Shown here in pieces: positions 52,933-62,465 of a stretch of DNA of 64,000 bases. This DNA is from Henriciella litoralis. GTDB lineage: Bacteria > Pseudomonadota > Alphaproteobacteria > Caulobacterales > Hyphomonadaceae. The stretch's first letter is position 1, and every line of letters starts with the position of its first letter. Both the position numbers and the translations under genes were made by a program. The notes under the pieces were generated by a model. That model saw nothing but the letters and a program-made list of their open reading frames with translations, was not told where the DNA came from and made no database searches. The stretch covers positions 2,078,407 to 2,142,406 of the forward strand of contig NZ_NCSS01000006.1 of NCBI RefSeq assembly GCF_002088935.1, in the 5' to 3' direction.

Positions 52933-53541
52933 ATGTCTGACAAGATCTTCTTTTTTGGCGCGTTCCTCGTCGCCATCCTGCTCGTCACGCTCGCTCTGCT
53001 CCCGGGAATGAACCAGATGCCCACTGGCCCCGTCAGCGGCGGCAATACAGACTACACCCGCATTGAGATCAGCGGCGACCAGCTCAATCGCATGGTGGCC
53101 GGCGGCGCCTCGGACATCTCGCTAGAGCGCGTCGATGGCCAGACCGTGCTGCGCATCGAGGTTGAGGCCGACACGCTCAGCGAAGACCCTTTGCGCGGGC
53201 CGCATTTCGTGCTGGCGGCAGACCTTGAAACCGTCTTCGCTGACCGCAAGCTCAAAATTACGGTCCGCGCCCGCGCCGCAGACCGGTACGGCGCCGAAGG
53301 CATCCGGATCAATTACGCCGTCGGCAATGCCGAGTCCTCTGGCTGGCAGGACTTCGGCATGACGCGCGAATTTCAGGATGTGAGCTTTGAGTACATCCTG
53401 CCTCCCCGCAATGTTGGCAGCGAACAAGGCTATGACTATCTCGCCATCCGCCCGGAAGTCCCGGAAAAACAGCGCGCGGTCTATGTCCAGTCCGTGATCT
53501 TTGAACCAATTGGGCCACCCCGCTCAGCCGTGGCACCTTGA
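52933..53541 (+). CDS. predicted membrane-anchored extracytoplasmic protein
   Basis: 202 residues. MSDKIFFFGAFLVAILLVTL is one membrane segment, followed by a periplasmic beta-rich domain of about 175 residues (GGASDISLERVDGQTVLRIE, DYLAIRPEVPEKQ). The fold resembles a carbohydrate-binding jelly roll, but I do not recognise the family. ATG at 52933 is chosen because it starts the hydrophobic segment; longer frames back to 52714 overlap the divergent epimerase. Followed at 53560 by another exported protein. Confidence 0.68.
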   Translation: MSDKIFFFGAFLVAILLVTLALLPGMNQMPTGPVSGGNTDYTRIEISGDQLNRMVAGGASDISLERVDGQTVLRIEVEADTLSEDPLRGPHFVLAADLETVFADRKLKITVRARAADRYGAEGIRINYAVGNAESSGWQDFGMTREFQDVSFEYILPPRNVGSEQGYDYLAIRPEVPEKQRAVYVQSVIFEPIGPPRSAVAP

Positions 53542-53559
53542 TCGAGACCTGGTAAGCTC

Positions 53560-54210
53560 ATGGCCGACCATCAACAGACACGCCGTTTCTGCCGTCCCGT
53601 CCTGATCGCCTGCCTCGCCCTCATCGGCTTGTCAGCCTGCCAGACACGCCCGGTGACCATCGTGCCCGCAACGCAGGGAGAGGTCATTCGCGTGTCAGAT
53701 GACACACACGTCTCCGGCGCACGAATTCTTGTGATCGGAGCCGAAGTCGAGGCTATTTCCGGCGATGACGGCGCCTTCACCCTGCCCGCCCAGACCACAA
53801 CGACCACTTCCGTCCCCCTGCCCGTCTCTGGCGTGTTCCGCAAAACGGCGGTGCTAAAAGCCGTCACAGACGACGCCCGCGGCTATGGCCCGGCCGATTT
53901 CATCAGCATTTCGGACACTGCGCTCCACCCGGTGAACCTCTTTCTCCTGCCCCCCACCGCGCCCTATGACACCGGTGATATCCCGGCGGACTGCGAACTC
54001 CCGGATGAAGCGATTTACGCCCTTCAGCTACTGGATCGGTCAGACTGGCTCCGCACCGCGCTCGCCGACACGCCCGAATATCGCTTTTCCCTGACAAGCT
54101 GGCTCGACCGGACGCTGGTTCGAGAACTACCGGACACGTGCGAGATACCGCTCGCTCAGCTAACCGGCTGGAATGCTGAGATCAATGCGCTCGACGCGGC
54201 AGCGGACTAG
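53560..54210 (+). CDS. predicted lipoprotein, function unknown
   Basis: 216 residues. Signal peptide with lipobox IGLSAC (Cys near residue 27). It has a region like a carboxypeptidase-regulatory beta sandwich (SGARILVIGAEVEAISGDDG) and a C-terminal helix part. No family is recognised with certainty. It lies 18 bases after the previous exported protein and probably shares its transcript. Confidence 0.68.
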   Translation: MADHQQTRRFCRPVLIACLALIGLSACQTRPVTIVPATQGEVIRVSDDTHVSGARILVIGAEVEAISGDDGAFTLPAQTTTTTSVPLPVSGVFRKTAVLKAVTDDARGYGPADFISISDTALHPVNLFLLPPTAPYDTGDIPADCELPDEAIYALQLLDRSDWLRTALADTPEYRFSLTSWLDRTLVRELPDTCEIPLAQLTGWNAEINALDAAAD

Positions 54211-54303
54211 AGCGCCGAGCCGCCCAATCCACCGGATAAAGTTACCAGAAATTGCCAATCGGTTAACCAACCGGTCACTCTCCCTGTGGCATGGCGAGAG
54301 ACT

Positions 54304-55539
54304 ATGTCATTTCGCGCCTCCCTCCTGCTTGTGCCTCTCGCCTTTGTGTTGCTCGCCGCAACACCGAGCGAGTACACGCGCGAAGAGTTAAAAGCGCTCG
54401 AAGCCCAGAAAGAGGCGGCGCTTCGCCAACTCAAAGCCCTTGAAGAGGCCGAGACCAGTAGCGTTCAGGACGTTACACAGTTGGAGCAAAGCCTGATCGC
54501 CGCCGCGCTCGAAAGCCGTCGCCGCGAAGAGCAGGCCGCCGCGTCAGAGCTCAAGCTTATCGATCTCTCGACCCGTCTCGCCGGGGCCCGCCGCGAAATG
54601 CTCGAAGGCAATGCCAACCTTGAAGACATCATGGCGAGCCTCGCGGTCTCAGGCCGCCACCGTCCGCCGGCGCTTGTCGCCTCGCCGGGGGAGGCCAATT
54701 CCGCCATCCGCGCCGCCATCGTCATGGGCGCAACTGCCCCGGCGCTGAATGAAAAGACAAAACGCCTTGCTGGCGAAATCGACGCGATGAAAGCGCTGGA
54801 AGTCTCGATCAAGCGCGAGCAGGCCCGCCTTGAGGCCACCGAAGCCCGGCTTGCGGTCAAACAGGCCGAGATCGAGAAGCTTGTGGCCGCCAAACGCGCC
54901 CAGTATGAAAGCGTCACCGACGAGGCCTCAGCCCTGCGCGCCCGTGTCGACAAGATCGGTTCGGAAGCTGAAACGCTGCGGGACCTGCTGATCGCGCTCG
55001 AAAATGCGGCCCCGCGCGCCCCCGGCATGAAGCCGACCGCAAAAATCCAGCTCGCCGCCAGTTCCGTGCGCACACCGAGCGTCTCAAATCCCGTGATTTC
55101 AGACGCCCCGAAAACATCGACGCCTGCGCTCAGAAACCTCAAACCGCTTGGAAACAGTGCGATTGGCGGGCTGCAGCGTCCAGTTTCCGGCATGGTCGCC
55201 CGTAGCTGGGGCGACAAGCTGCCGGGCGGGGAATCCTCCAAAGGCATCTACATTCAGCCGCGCCCAAATTCAGACGTTGTGGCCCCTGTAGACGGCAAGA
55301 TCGAGTATGCCGGCATGTTCCGCAGCTACGGTCAACTCTTGATCATTTCGACAAGTGATGGGTACCATATTCTCCTCAGCGGAATGGCCCGCATCCACGG
55401 CACCCCCGGACAGACCGTAAAGTCCGGTGAACCGGTCGGACGCATGCCAGACCGTGAAATACCGCCGCCGGAACTCTATCTAGAAGTCAGGCGGTCGGGC
55501 GAACCAATGGATCCAGCTCGCTGGATGAAAGGCGGTTAG
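54304..55539 (+). CDS. EnvC-like murein hydrolase activator
   Basis: 411 residues. Signal peptide, a long coiled coil (residues about 25-250) and a C-terminal LytM/M23 domain (residues about 300-411). The zinc ligands of active M23 peptidases are missing: SKGIYIQP instead of HxxxD, and ELYLEVRR instead of the HxH site. This is the EnvC type that activates amidases at the division site and has no own activity. GGCGAGAG precedes the ATG at 54304. ctpA follows. Confidence 0.85.
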   Translation: MSFRASLLLVPLAFVLLAATPSEYTREELKALEAQKEAALRQLKALEEAETSSVQDVTQLEQSLIAAALESRRREEQAAASELKLIDLSTRLAGARREMLEGNANLEDIMASLAVSGRHRPPALVASPGEANSAIRAAIVMGATAPALNEKTKRLAGEIDAMKALEVSIKREQARLEATEARLAVKQAEIEKLVAAKRAQYESVTDEASALRARVDKIGSEAETLRDLLIALENAAPRAPGMKPTAKIQLAASSVRTPSVSNPVISDAPKTSTPALRNLKPLGNSAIGGLQRPVSGMVARSWGDKLPGGESSKGIYIQPRPNSDVVAPVDGKIEYAGMFRSYGQLLIISTSDGYHILLSGMARIHGTPGQTVKSGEPVGRMPDREIPPPELYLEVRRSGEPMDPARWMKGG

Positions 55540-55560
55540 CCGCCAAGGGAGAGTAAAGCG

Positions 55561-56883
55561 ATGCGTGCAATGCTGACCGGTGCGGCAATTGGTGTGGTTC
55601 TCGGCGGCCTCGCCGTCGGCGTTTCCTCTTTCGCTTGGCCTGATGCCCAGCCGGTGGACAGCCGCGCTGAAACCTATCGCCAGCTCGACCTGTTTGCCGA
55701 AGTCCTGGCGCGTGCGCGCGCTGACTATGTCACCGAGATTGACGAGAAAGAAGCCATGGAAGCGGCCATCAATGGCATGCTCGGCTCACTCGACCCGCAT
55801 TCATCCTACATGTCCGCTGAAGACTTCGAGGCGATGCAGGTGCAGACCTCCGGCCAATATGGCGGCCTCGGAATTGAGGTCACGATGGAAGACGGCTTTG
55901 TCAAAGTCGTCACGCCCATGGATGACACGCCTGCCAGCCGCGCTGGCCTTGAAAGCGGTGACCTGCTGACCGCCATCAATGGCAAGCCGATTGTGGGTCT
56001 CAACATTGACGACGCCGTCCGCGATATGCGCGGCGAACCCGGCACCGAAATTATCGTCACTGTCCTGCGTGAAGGCGAAGATGCCTTCGACGTGACACTA
56101 GAGCGCGAAGTGATCCGCCCGAAATCGGTCACCTGGAAAGCGCTGGACGATGACATCGCCTATTTCCGTATCTCGACCTTCAATGAGCGGACAACTGAAC
56201 TGCTTGAAGAGGCCATCTCCGAAGTCTCACGTGAAATCGGCGGGCGCCCTGCCGGCATCGTGCTCGATCTTCGCAATAATGGCGGCGGCCTGCTCGATCA
56301 GGCCATCTCCGTCAGCGACAAATTCCTGTCCGGCGGCGAAGTCGTCTCCACGATCGGCCGCAGGCCGGGCGATATTGCTCGCTACAATGCCCGCAAGGGT
56401 GAGGTCTTCAAGAACGTCCCGATGGTCGTTCTGATCAATAATGGCTCAGCCTCGGCCTCCGAGATTGTCGCAGGCGCCCTTCAGGACCGTGACCGCGCCA
56501 CGGTTCTCGGCATGACAAGCTTCGGCAAAGGGTCGGTCCAGACGGTGATCCCGCTCGGCACCGATCGCGGCGCCATGCGCCTCACCACCTCGCGCTATTA
56601 CACGCCAGCCGGACGCTCGATCCAGGCCACCGGCATCGAACCGGACATGGAAGTTGCCCAGGCCCGCGTCACCGAGGATGAACTTGACCGTATCCGCCGG
56701 TTCTCCGAGGCAGACCTGCCGCACGCCCTCACCAATGAGGACGGCGTGGAACGCCAGATTCCAAAACTGCCGGATGACCAGCCGCCAGAAGATTATGACG
56801 GCGAGGACTATCAGCTCGACCGCGCCATCCAGACGCTGCATGGCGGACTGCTGACCGCCAAGGAAACCGCCCAGCCGGGTTAA
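55561..56883 (+). CDS. ctpA: carboxy-terminal processing peptidase, S41 family
   Basis: 440 residues. Signal-like N-terminus, a PDZ domain (YGGLGIEVTMEDGFVKVVTP, GDLLTAINGKPI) and the S41 protease core. The catalytic Ser is in NNGSASASEIVAGALQ and the Lys in SFGKGSVQTVIPLG. It trims periplasmic proteins and is often partnered with envelope hydrolases. The order envC-ctpA-yibQ-rppH is conserved. Confidence 0.93.
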   Translation: MRAMLTGAAIGVVLGGLAVGVSSFAWPDAQPVDSRAETYRQLDLFAEVLARARADYVTEIDEKEAMEAAINGMLGSLDPHSSYMSAEDFEAMQVQTSGQYGGLGIEVTMEDGFVKVVTPMDDTPASRAGLESGDLLTAINGKPIVGLNIDDAVRDMRGEPGTEIIVTVLREGEDAFDVTLEREVIRPKSVTWKALDDDIAYFRISTFNERTTELLEEAISEVSREIGGRPAGIVLDLRNNGGGLLDQAISVSDKFLSGGEVVSTIGRRPGDIARYNARKGEVFKNVPMVVLINNGSASASEIVAGALQDRDRATVLGMTSFGKGSVQTVIPLGTDRGAMRLTTSRYYTPAGRSIQATGIEPDMEVAQARVTEDELDRIRRFSEADLPHALTNEDGVERQIPKLPDDQPPEDYDGEDYQLDRAIQTLHGGLLTAKETAQPG

Positions 56884-56964
56884 CAGCGATTTGCGTTATC
56901 TTAACCTATCAAGGCCATCCTGAACGCTCGACGTCAGAATGGCCCTGGTAGGAGACGCAAGGCG

Positions 56965-58293
56965 ATGAGCACCCGTGTTGCGAAGGACCCGTCTCCGCTG
57001 CGCAGCGGCCTCGTCCATGGTGCGATCAGTCTCACCGTTTTTTCTGGGCTGGCCTTTGTCGGCGGCGCGCTCATTCATTTCAAAGGCGATGCGAGTGCGG
57101 CCACCGAGGCCCGCCAGATCGCTCTGTTCGATGACAGCGAACCTGTCGCGCCCGCCCCCGTCCACAAGACGCGCTTCTCCCGCCTCGACGAAGACACAGC
57201 GCCCGTCCGCCCAACCACGGTCGCCTACGACCCGCCCGAGAACATCCAGTTTGCGGAGACGGATCTGCCAGATCTTGGCGTGACCTATGGCTCACCCAAT
57301 GCAAAAGTGGTTCAGGTCGCCTCCAGTGAAGCGGCCGCAGACACGGTTCGCATCAATGGCGTTGCCGTCTCGACCGGCCAGTCCTGGCAAGCCTCGCGCC
57401 AGGAAACATCCCTTCCTAAGGCGCCCATCGATGCGGTTAGCGAACAGACCGCGCGCGGCCGCCTTCCTGCCATCTCCGCCGATGGCCGCACACCTGCAGG
57501 TGCCTATGCGCGCCCCTTCGCCAACCCTGAAGGCCGCCCGACCGTGTCTATCGTGCTCGGCGGGCTCGGGATCAATTACACGCACACCAAATCCGCAATC
57601 GATGAGCTTCCGCCGGAAATCACGCTCTCTTTCGCCCCGACGGCCCGCGGCCTGCAGGGCTGGATCGACAAGGCCCGCGCCGCCGGACACGAAGTCCTGC
57701 TGGAAGTGCCGATGGAGCCTTACGACTTCGGCCGAGAGCGCCCGCACGCGCAGACGCTCTATGTCAACAATGATGCGCGCGATCTGACCTCCCGCCTCGA
57801 AACCCTGATGGCGAGCGCCACCGGCTATTTCGGGATCACCAATTATCAGGGCAGCAAGTTTGCGACGAACGAAGCCGCTACGGATGCTGTCATCAGCGTC
57901 CTTAAGGCGCGCGGCGTGGCTTTCGTGGAAGATGGCAGCCTCGCCCGCTCGAGCTTTCCAGATGCCGCCTCCTCTGCGGGCCTGCGCTTCAGACGCGCCG
58001 ATACCCCGATCGATGTGCGCCCTGAAGGCGAGGATATTCAGGCCCGCCTGCTGGAGCTTGAAACCCTTGCGCTGGAAAATGGCAGCTCACTTGGCTCAGG
58101 CTTTGCCTACCCGATCACGATTGATCTACTGAAGGCCTGGACTGAGCAACTGGACGGAAAAGGCGTCGTCCTTGCGCCAGCTTCAGCTGTCACCCGGATC
58201 AACCGCGCGGACGCGGATCTGGCGAAATCTGCGGCCAACGACGCAAGCGACACTGGGCAATCGTCTGAAAAAACCCTAGATACAACTGGGTGA
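56965..58293 (+). CDS. divergent polysaccharide deacetylase family protein (YibQ-like)
   Basis: 442 residues. One N-terminal membrane segment (VFSGLAFVGGALIHF), a low-complexity linker to about residue 180, then the domain TVSIVLGGLGINYTHTKSAI and GHEVLLEVPMEPYDFG, GITNYQGSKFATNEAA. It belongs to the DUF610/YibQ group. Metal ligands of true deacetylases are only partly kept, so activity is uncertain. Its stop overlaps rppH (GTGA). Confidence 0.85.
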   Translation: MSTRVAKDPSPLRSGLVHGAISLTVFSGLAFVGGALIHFKGDASAATEARQIALFDDSEPVAPAPVHKTRFSRLDEDTAPVRPTTVAYDPPENIQFAETDLPDLGVTYGSPNAKVVQVASSEAAADTVRINGVAVSTGQSWQASRQETSLPKAPIDAVSEQTARGRLPAISADGRTPAGAYARPFANPEGRPTVSIVLGGLGINYTHTKSAIDELPPEITLSFAPTARGLQGWIDKARAAGHEVLLEVPMEPYDFGRERPHAQTLYVNNDARDLTSRLETLMASATGYFGITNYQGSKFATNEAATDAVISVLKARGVAFVEDGSLARSSFPDAASSAGLRFRRADTPIDVRPEGEDIQARLLELETLALENGSSLGSGFAYPITIDLLKAWTEQLDGKGVVLAPASAVTRINRADADLAKSAANDASDTGQSSEKTLDTTG

Positions 58294-58790
58294 CGATACA
58301 GACCCGGGACCCAAAGCTTTATAGACCGAATGTTGGCCTCGCGCTCTTCTCGAGTGCTGGACACGTTTTCCTTGGTCGCCGCATAAATGGCCGCGGCGCC
58401 TTCCAGTGGCAAATGCCTCAGGGCGGCATCGATGAAGGCGAAACCCCAGCCGATGCAGCCCTGCGTGAGCTTGAAGAAGAGGTCGGCGTTTCGGGCAAGC
58501 TTGTCGATGTGATGGAAGAAACATCAGACTGGCTGCACTATGATTTCCCGGCCGATGTGAAGCGCCGCATGCCCGGCCCCTATATCGGCCAGCGCCAGAA
58601 ATGGTTCGCCTTGCGCTTCAAGGGCTCTGACAGCGACATAAGGCTGGACCGGCACACACCCGAATTCGATGCCTGGAGATGGGCACGGCTCGAAGAGGCC
58701 CCCGGCGTCATCGTCCCGTTCAAACGCCCCATCTATGAGGAAGTCTCCGTGCGCTTTCGCAAATTTACCGGTGACAAAGACCAGGCTTAA
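58290..58790 (+). CDS. rppH: RNA pyrophosphohydrolase
   Basis: 166 residues from GTG. The Nudix box is GGIDEGETPADAALRELEEE and YRPNVGLALFSSAGHVFLGR opens the fold, as in RppH. It removes pyrophosphate from the 5' end of mRNA and starts decay. GTGA overlap with the YibQ-like gene, so translation is coupled. An alpha/beta hydrolase follows. Confidence 0.93.
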   Translation: MTIQTRDPKLYRPNVGLALFSSAGHVFLGRRINGRGAFQWQMPQGGIDEGETPADAALRELEEEVGVSGKLVDVMEETSDWLHYDFPADVKRRMPGPYIGQRQKWFALRFKGSDSDIRLDRHTPEFDAWRWARLEEAPGVIVPFKRPIYEEVSVRFRKFTGDKDQA

Positions 58791-58817
58791 CCCACGCTCT
58801 CTCAAAAGGACTGCCCG

Positions 58818-59618
58818 ATGACCAAATCCATCCTGATGATCCACGGTGTTGGTTGCGGCGGCGATGTCTGGGACCGGATGCGCCCCGCTTTTGAAGCCGA
58901 TGGATGGCGCGTCGACGCCCCTACCCTTTATCCTGAACAGCGCACGATCACTGAGCCGCCTGCCTCGCTCAGTGAGCTTCGCCTCAGCGACTATGTTGAC
59001 CGCATGTCTGCCGCCTGCGCCCGCCTGACCGAAGAGACCGGCGAGAAACCGGCCATTATGGGCCACTCCATGGGTGGCTATATCGCCCAGAAACTTGCCG
59101 CCCAGGGCGATGCGAGCGCCGCAGTCTTTCTCACCCCGGCCCAGACGCCAGACTGCCAGGTGCGCGATCTGCGCCTCCTCATCACCTTCTGGAGCATCCT
59201 CAAATCCGGTCAGAAGAAGATCCCCGAAAACAGCTACAAGGTCGGCCGTTTCGGTTTCGGCTGGGGCGTTGTCAACGAAGTCGATAAATCTCGCCATGAC
59301 GAGATTTATGCCAAGGCGCGCTATGATTCCGGCAAGGTCTACATGGATCTGCAGAACTCAGATCCGATTGACGAAAAGACCATCAACATTCCGACCCTCA
59401 CAATCGGCGCGGGCAAGGACAGGGCGACGCCCATCAAGGCCGTGCGCCGGGTCGGACAGAAATATTCAGAGGCCGCAAAGCCGGGCGATTATCTGGAATA
59501 CCCCCACAATGCCCACTGGATCCTTGATGAACCCGGCACCGACAAGGTCATTGCGGACATTCTTGGCTGGCTCAACAGAACCCGCCCGGCATCAACTCAG
59601 TCGAGCGCACCGATATAG
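58818..59618 (+). CDS. alpha/beta hydrolase
   Basis: 266 residues. MTKSILMIHGVGCGGDVWDR begins the core; the nucleophile is Ser in MGHSMGGYIAQKL; acid and base are likely in TIGAGKDRATP and PHNAHWILDEPG. Lid part is short. The substrate is unknown. Its last 22 bases overlap the convergent hpt gene. Confidence 0.85.
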   Translation: MTKSILMIHGVGCGGDVWDRMRPAFEADGWRVDAPTLYPEQRTITEPPASLSELRLSDYVDRMSAACARLTEETGEKPAIMGHSMGGYIAQKLAAQGDASAAVFLTPAQTPDCQVRDLRLLITFWSILKSGQKKIPENSYKVGRFGFGWGVVNEVDKSRHDEIYAKARYDSGKVYMDLQNSDPIDEKTINIPTLTIGAGKDRATPIKAVRRVGQKYSEAAKPGDYLEYPHNAHWILDEPGTDKVIADILGWLNRTRPASTQSSAPI

Positions 59619-60130
59619 GGCAGGCCGCGGTATTTGCCGGCATCATCCATGCCATAGCCGACGAGAAAGCGCGGCGGCGCATCGAAGGCGTGGAAATCGA
59701 CATCATCGGCCCCCTCCGGCGCCCATGGCTTACGCGCCAGCGCAACGGTGATCACTTCGCGTGCGCCTTTCGTCATCAGATGTGAGCGCGCAAAGGCAAG
59801 TGTACGGCCCGTATCAAAGACATCATCGATGATGAGAACGCCGCGCCCCTTCACAGGCCGGGCAATATCGGCCCGCACCAGCACCCGGCCAGAGCTTTCG
59901 CGCTCATCGCGGTAACTTTCCAGCCAGAGCGCATCAAGCACAGGGTGGACCGAGCGGCGCGCCAGCGCTTTCATCAGATCGCTCGTGAACGGCGTCGCCC
60001 CGACAAGAATATTCACCGCCGACCAGTCGCCCGTCAGGCGCGGCAAGAGCCGGTCAGCGAGATCGTCGACCCGTTTCATCAACTCATCTTCGCTCAGCAC
60101 GACTTCGATCGGTTTATCCAACTGGCTCAT
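59597..60130 (-). CDS. hpt: hypoxanthine phosphoribosyltransferase-like protein
   Basis: 177 residues. The PRPP motif is VLIIDDVFDTGRTL; LVGATPFTSDLMKAL and FLVGYGMDDAGKYRGLPYIG are the other hallmarks. It salvages hypoxanthine and guanine. Its ATG overlaps the stop of the MJ0042 protein gene. Alternative: a closely related purine salvage transferase. Confidence 0.88.
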   Translation of the reverse strand: MSQLDKPIEVVLSEDELMKRVDDLADRLLPRLTGDWSAVNILVGATPFTSDLMKALARRSVHPVLDALWLESYRDERESSGRVLVRADIARPVKGRGVLIIDDVFDTGRTLAFARSHLMTKGAREVITVALARKPWAPEGADDVDFHAFDAPPRFLVGYGMDDAGKYRGLPYIGALD

Positions 60131-60816
60131 CCTGCCTCGCCTGCATCTGCTATCGACCGCACATCTCCCGGCGTGCCCGATCCCGGCGCAGCCAATTGCA
60201 GCTCTAGCTCAAAAGCCTCATAGGGCGGGTTCTCGACACGGGTCACGAATTTGCCGGTATCGCCCGCCGCAATATTGTCCGGGGAAACCGTCGCAAAGGA
60301 TTCGCCGATCTCGACGCCCTTTTCGTCCAGCATCACCACGCGGATAAGCGGGGCTGTCCGCACGCTGCCCGTCACATTCTTCACTTCGCCGGTAATTTCC
60401 AGAACAGGCGTCGTGCCCTCCAGAAAGCGCTCGGCCTCTGTCTCGGTGAACGTCATGCCGAACCGGTTCACTTCCAGCCCGATCGCATCGAACGCCGAGG
60501 CCGATTGCGGCCAGACCTCGACAACCCGGTCCCGGAATAGCAAGCCACCTGCAAGAATGCCTGCAAAAACACTGCCCACGACCACCCAGGCGATCACCGC
60601 GACAGACCGGCTGGCCTTCTCCCGGCGCGCGCGCACTTTCTCGCGATACGCCTCATGTGCGCCGCCCGTCACACGCCCGGCTGCAAGCGCTTCACCTTTT
60701 GGATCAACAAACCATGTATTGTCACACGCAGCGCACTTTACGCTCCGCCCGGATTCGCCGATCGTGGAGTCGTCAGCAAAATACTGGGTCTCGCAATTGG
60801 GACAGGTGAGAATCAT
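60127..60816 (-). CDS. MJ0042 zinc-ribbon membrane protein (DUF3426-like)
   Basis: 229 residues. ILTCPNCETQYFADDSTIG with KCAACDNTWFVD gives the N-terminal zinc ribbon; one membrane helix (about residues 75-100), then a periplasmic beta domain (TPVLEITGEVKNVTG, IRVVMLDEKG). Found beside ftsEX in alphaproteobacteria. The ATG at 60816 is preferred over a GTG 15 bases upstream. It diverges from ftsE. Confidence 0.85.
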   Translation of the reverse strand: MILTCPNCETQYFADDSTIGESGRSVKCAACDNTWFVDPKGEALAAGRVTGGAHEAYREKVRARREKASRSVAVIAWVVVGSVFAGILAGGLLFRDRVVEVWPQSASAFDAIGLEVNRFGMTFTETEAERFLEGTTPVLEITGEVKNVTGSVRTAPLIRVVMLDEKGVEIGESFATVSPDNIAAGDTGKFVTRVENPPYEAFELELQLAAPGSGTPGDVRSIADAGEAG

Positions 60817-60882
60817 GGCTTGGATAATCACTCAATTCGCGGGATTAGTCGATTGGACCGCTGCGGATTTGAAAGGTGGGGC

Positions 60883-61596
60883 ATGAGCCGAATCGGCCCG
60901 GACAATTCGAATATGCCAGCTGTCGAACTCAGCGGCGTCAGCCTGCGTTACGACACCTCGGACGCAGTCCTGTCGGATATTAACTTCCGGCTGCGGCCTG
61001 GCACATTCTCATTCCTGACGGGCGCCTCCGGCGCGGGCAAATCCTCGCTGCTGAAATTGCTCTACCTCGCACATGCCCCAACAAGCGGCGGCATCCGCCT
61101 GTTTGGCCAGCAGACAAGTACATTGTCGCGCAAACAGCTCTCGGCCCTTCGCCGGCGCATCGGCGTCGTCTTTCAGGACTTCCGCCTGCTCGACCACCTC
61201 ACCGCCTTCGAGAACGTCGCTTTGCCACTTCGTGTGCTCGGCCAGAAAGAGCCTGAATACGCCGCCGAAGTGACTGACCTTATCCGCTGGGTTGGCCTCG
61301 GCGCCCGCCTGCACGCCCTGCCCCAAGCGATGTCCGGCGGCGAGCAGCAGCGCCTTGCGATTGCGCGCGCGCTTATCAACAAGCCCGATCTCCTGATTGC
61401 TGACGAGCCAACCGGCAATGTTGATCCTGAGATGGCGCGGCGTATCTTCCGCCTCTTCATCGAACTCAACCGCCGCCTCGGCACCACGATCATCATCGCC
61501 ACGCACGACATGCACATCATCCGCGAGTTTAACGCGCCCGTTTACAAACTGCAGGATGGCCTGCTGTTTCAGGATCAGGAGTTTGGCGCCGCCTGA
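60883..61596 (+). CDS. ftsE: cell division ATP-binding protein FtsE
   Basis: 237 residues. Walker A TGASGAGKSSLLKLL, signature MSGGEQQRLAIARAL, Walker B LLIADEPTGNVD and ATHDMHII. FtsE with FtsX controls the EnvC-amidase path at the division site. GAAAGGTGGGG precedes the ATG. Overlaps ftsX by TGATG. Confidence 0.95.
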   Translation: MSRIGPDNSNMPAVELSGVSLRYDTSDAVLSDINFRLRPGTFSFLTGASGAGKSSLLKLLYLAHAPTSGGIRLFGQQTSTLSRKQLSALRRRIGVVFQDFRLLDHLTAFENVALPLRVLGQKEPEYAAEVTDLIRWVGLGARLHALPQAMSGGEQQRLAIARALINKPDLLIADEPTGNVDPEMARRIFRLFIELNRRLGTTIIIATHDMHIIREFNAPVYKLQDGLLFQDQEFGAA

Positions 61597-62465
61597 TGTC
61601 CAAGCCGACCCCCCTCCTGCCTGAAAGCGATGCGCGCGAAGCGGCCCTCTTCTTTGTGGTCGCTGCGCTCTGCTTTCTCGCCGTGCTCGCCACGCTGATC
61701 GCGCGCGGCACCTATACAGCAGCTCATGCCTGGTCGGCGCAGGTCGAAGGTCAGATGACGGTGCGCCTCACCGAAACCGATATGCGCGGCGCAGATGCGG
61801 CCGCCGAGCTGATTGAAGAGGTCTCAGGCGTCGATTCTGCCCGCGTCCTTTCGCGTGAGGATCTGGAAGTCCTTCTCGCCCCGAGCTTCGGCCCGGGCGG
61901 TATTCCAGAGGGCATTCCCCTGCCCGTCCTCATCGCCGTCGAAGTGAACGGCGAGGCAGCCGATATCTCCACTGATATCAATGCAGAGCTTGCCCGCGCG
62001 GGCTATACCGGCGTGGCCGAGGCGCATTCTGAATATGCCGCCGAAGTGCGCAGCGCGCTCGGCACCTTGCGCGTCGCCGCCATCGGCATGGTCATCCTGC
62101 TGGCCGCGACCGCCATTGCCGTGATCGCCTTCGCGACCCACGCCGCCCTCCTCGCCCGAAAAGACATCGTCGATGTGTTGCATCTTGCCGGTGCAGAAGA
62201 CAGCTTCATTGCGAGACTATTTGAGCGCCGCTTCTGGACGCTTGGGCTGAAAGCAGGGTCCGCCGGATCGGTCGCCGCGCTTGCGGTTACCGCCCTCATC
62301 GTCTTTTCCGCCCAGAGCACCGCCTCTCATAGCGAGCTATTGCCCCGCCTCTCGCTCGACTTCTGGGACCTCGTCATCCTCGCCGTCACGCCGGTTATCG
62401 GCGGCCTGGCCTCACGCTTCGCAGCCGGCGGCACCGTCAGCCAGTCACTGAAGAACGTCCTTTGA
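61596..62465 (+). CDS. ftsX: cell division permease FtsX
   Basis: 289 residues. One N-terminal membrane helix, a periplasmic loop (residues about 45-160) and three C-terminal helices, as in FtsX. RGADAAAELIEEVSGVDSAR lies in the loop that meets EnvC. Together with the EnvC-like protein at 54.3 kb this window holds both sides of the system. Its stop overlaps the plsC TTG start. Confidence 0.93.
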   Translation: MSKPTPLLPESDAREAALFFVVAALCFLAVLATLIARGTYTAAHAWSAQVEGQMTVRLTETDMRGADAAAELIEEVSGVDSARVLSREDLEVLLAPSFGPGGIPEGIPLPVLIAVEVNGEAADISTDINAELARAGYTGVAEAHSEYAAEVRSALGTLRVAAIGMVILLAATAIAVIAFATHAALLARKDIVDVLHLAGAEDSFIARLFERRFWTLGLKAGSAGSVAALAVTALIVFSAQSTASHSELLPRLSLDFWDLVILAVTPVIGGLASRFAAGGTVSQSLKNVL

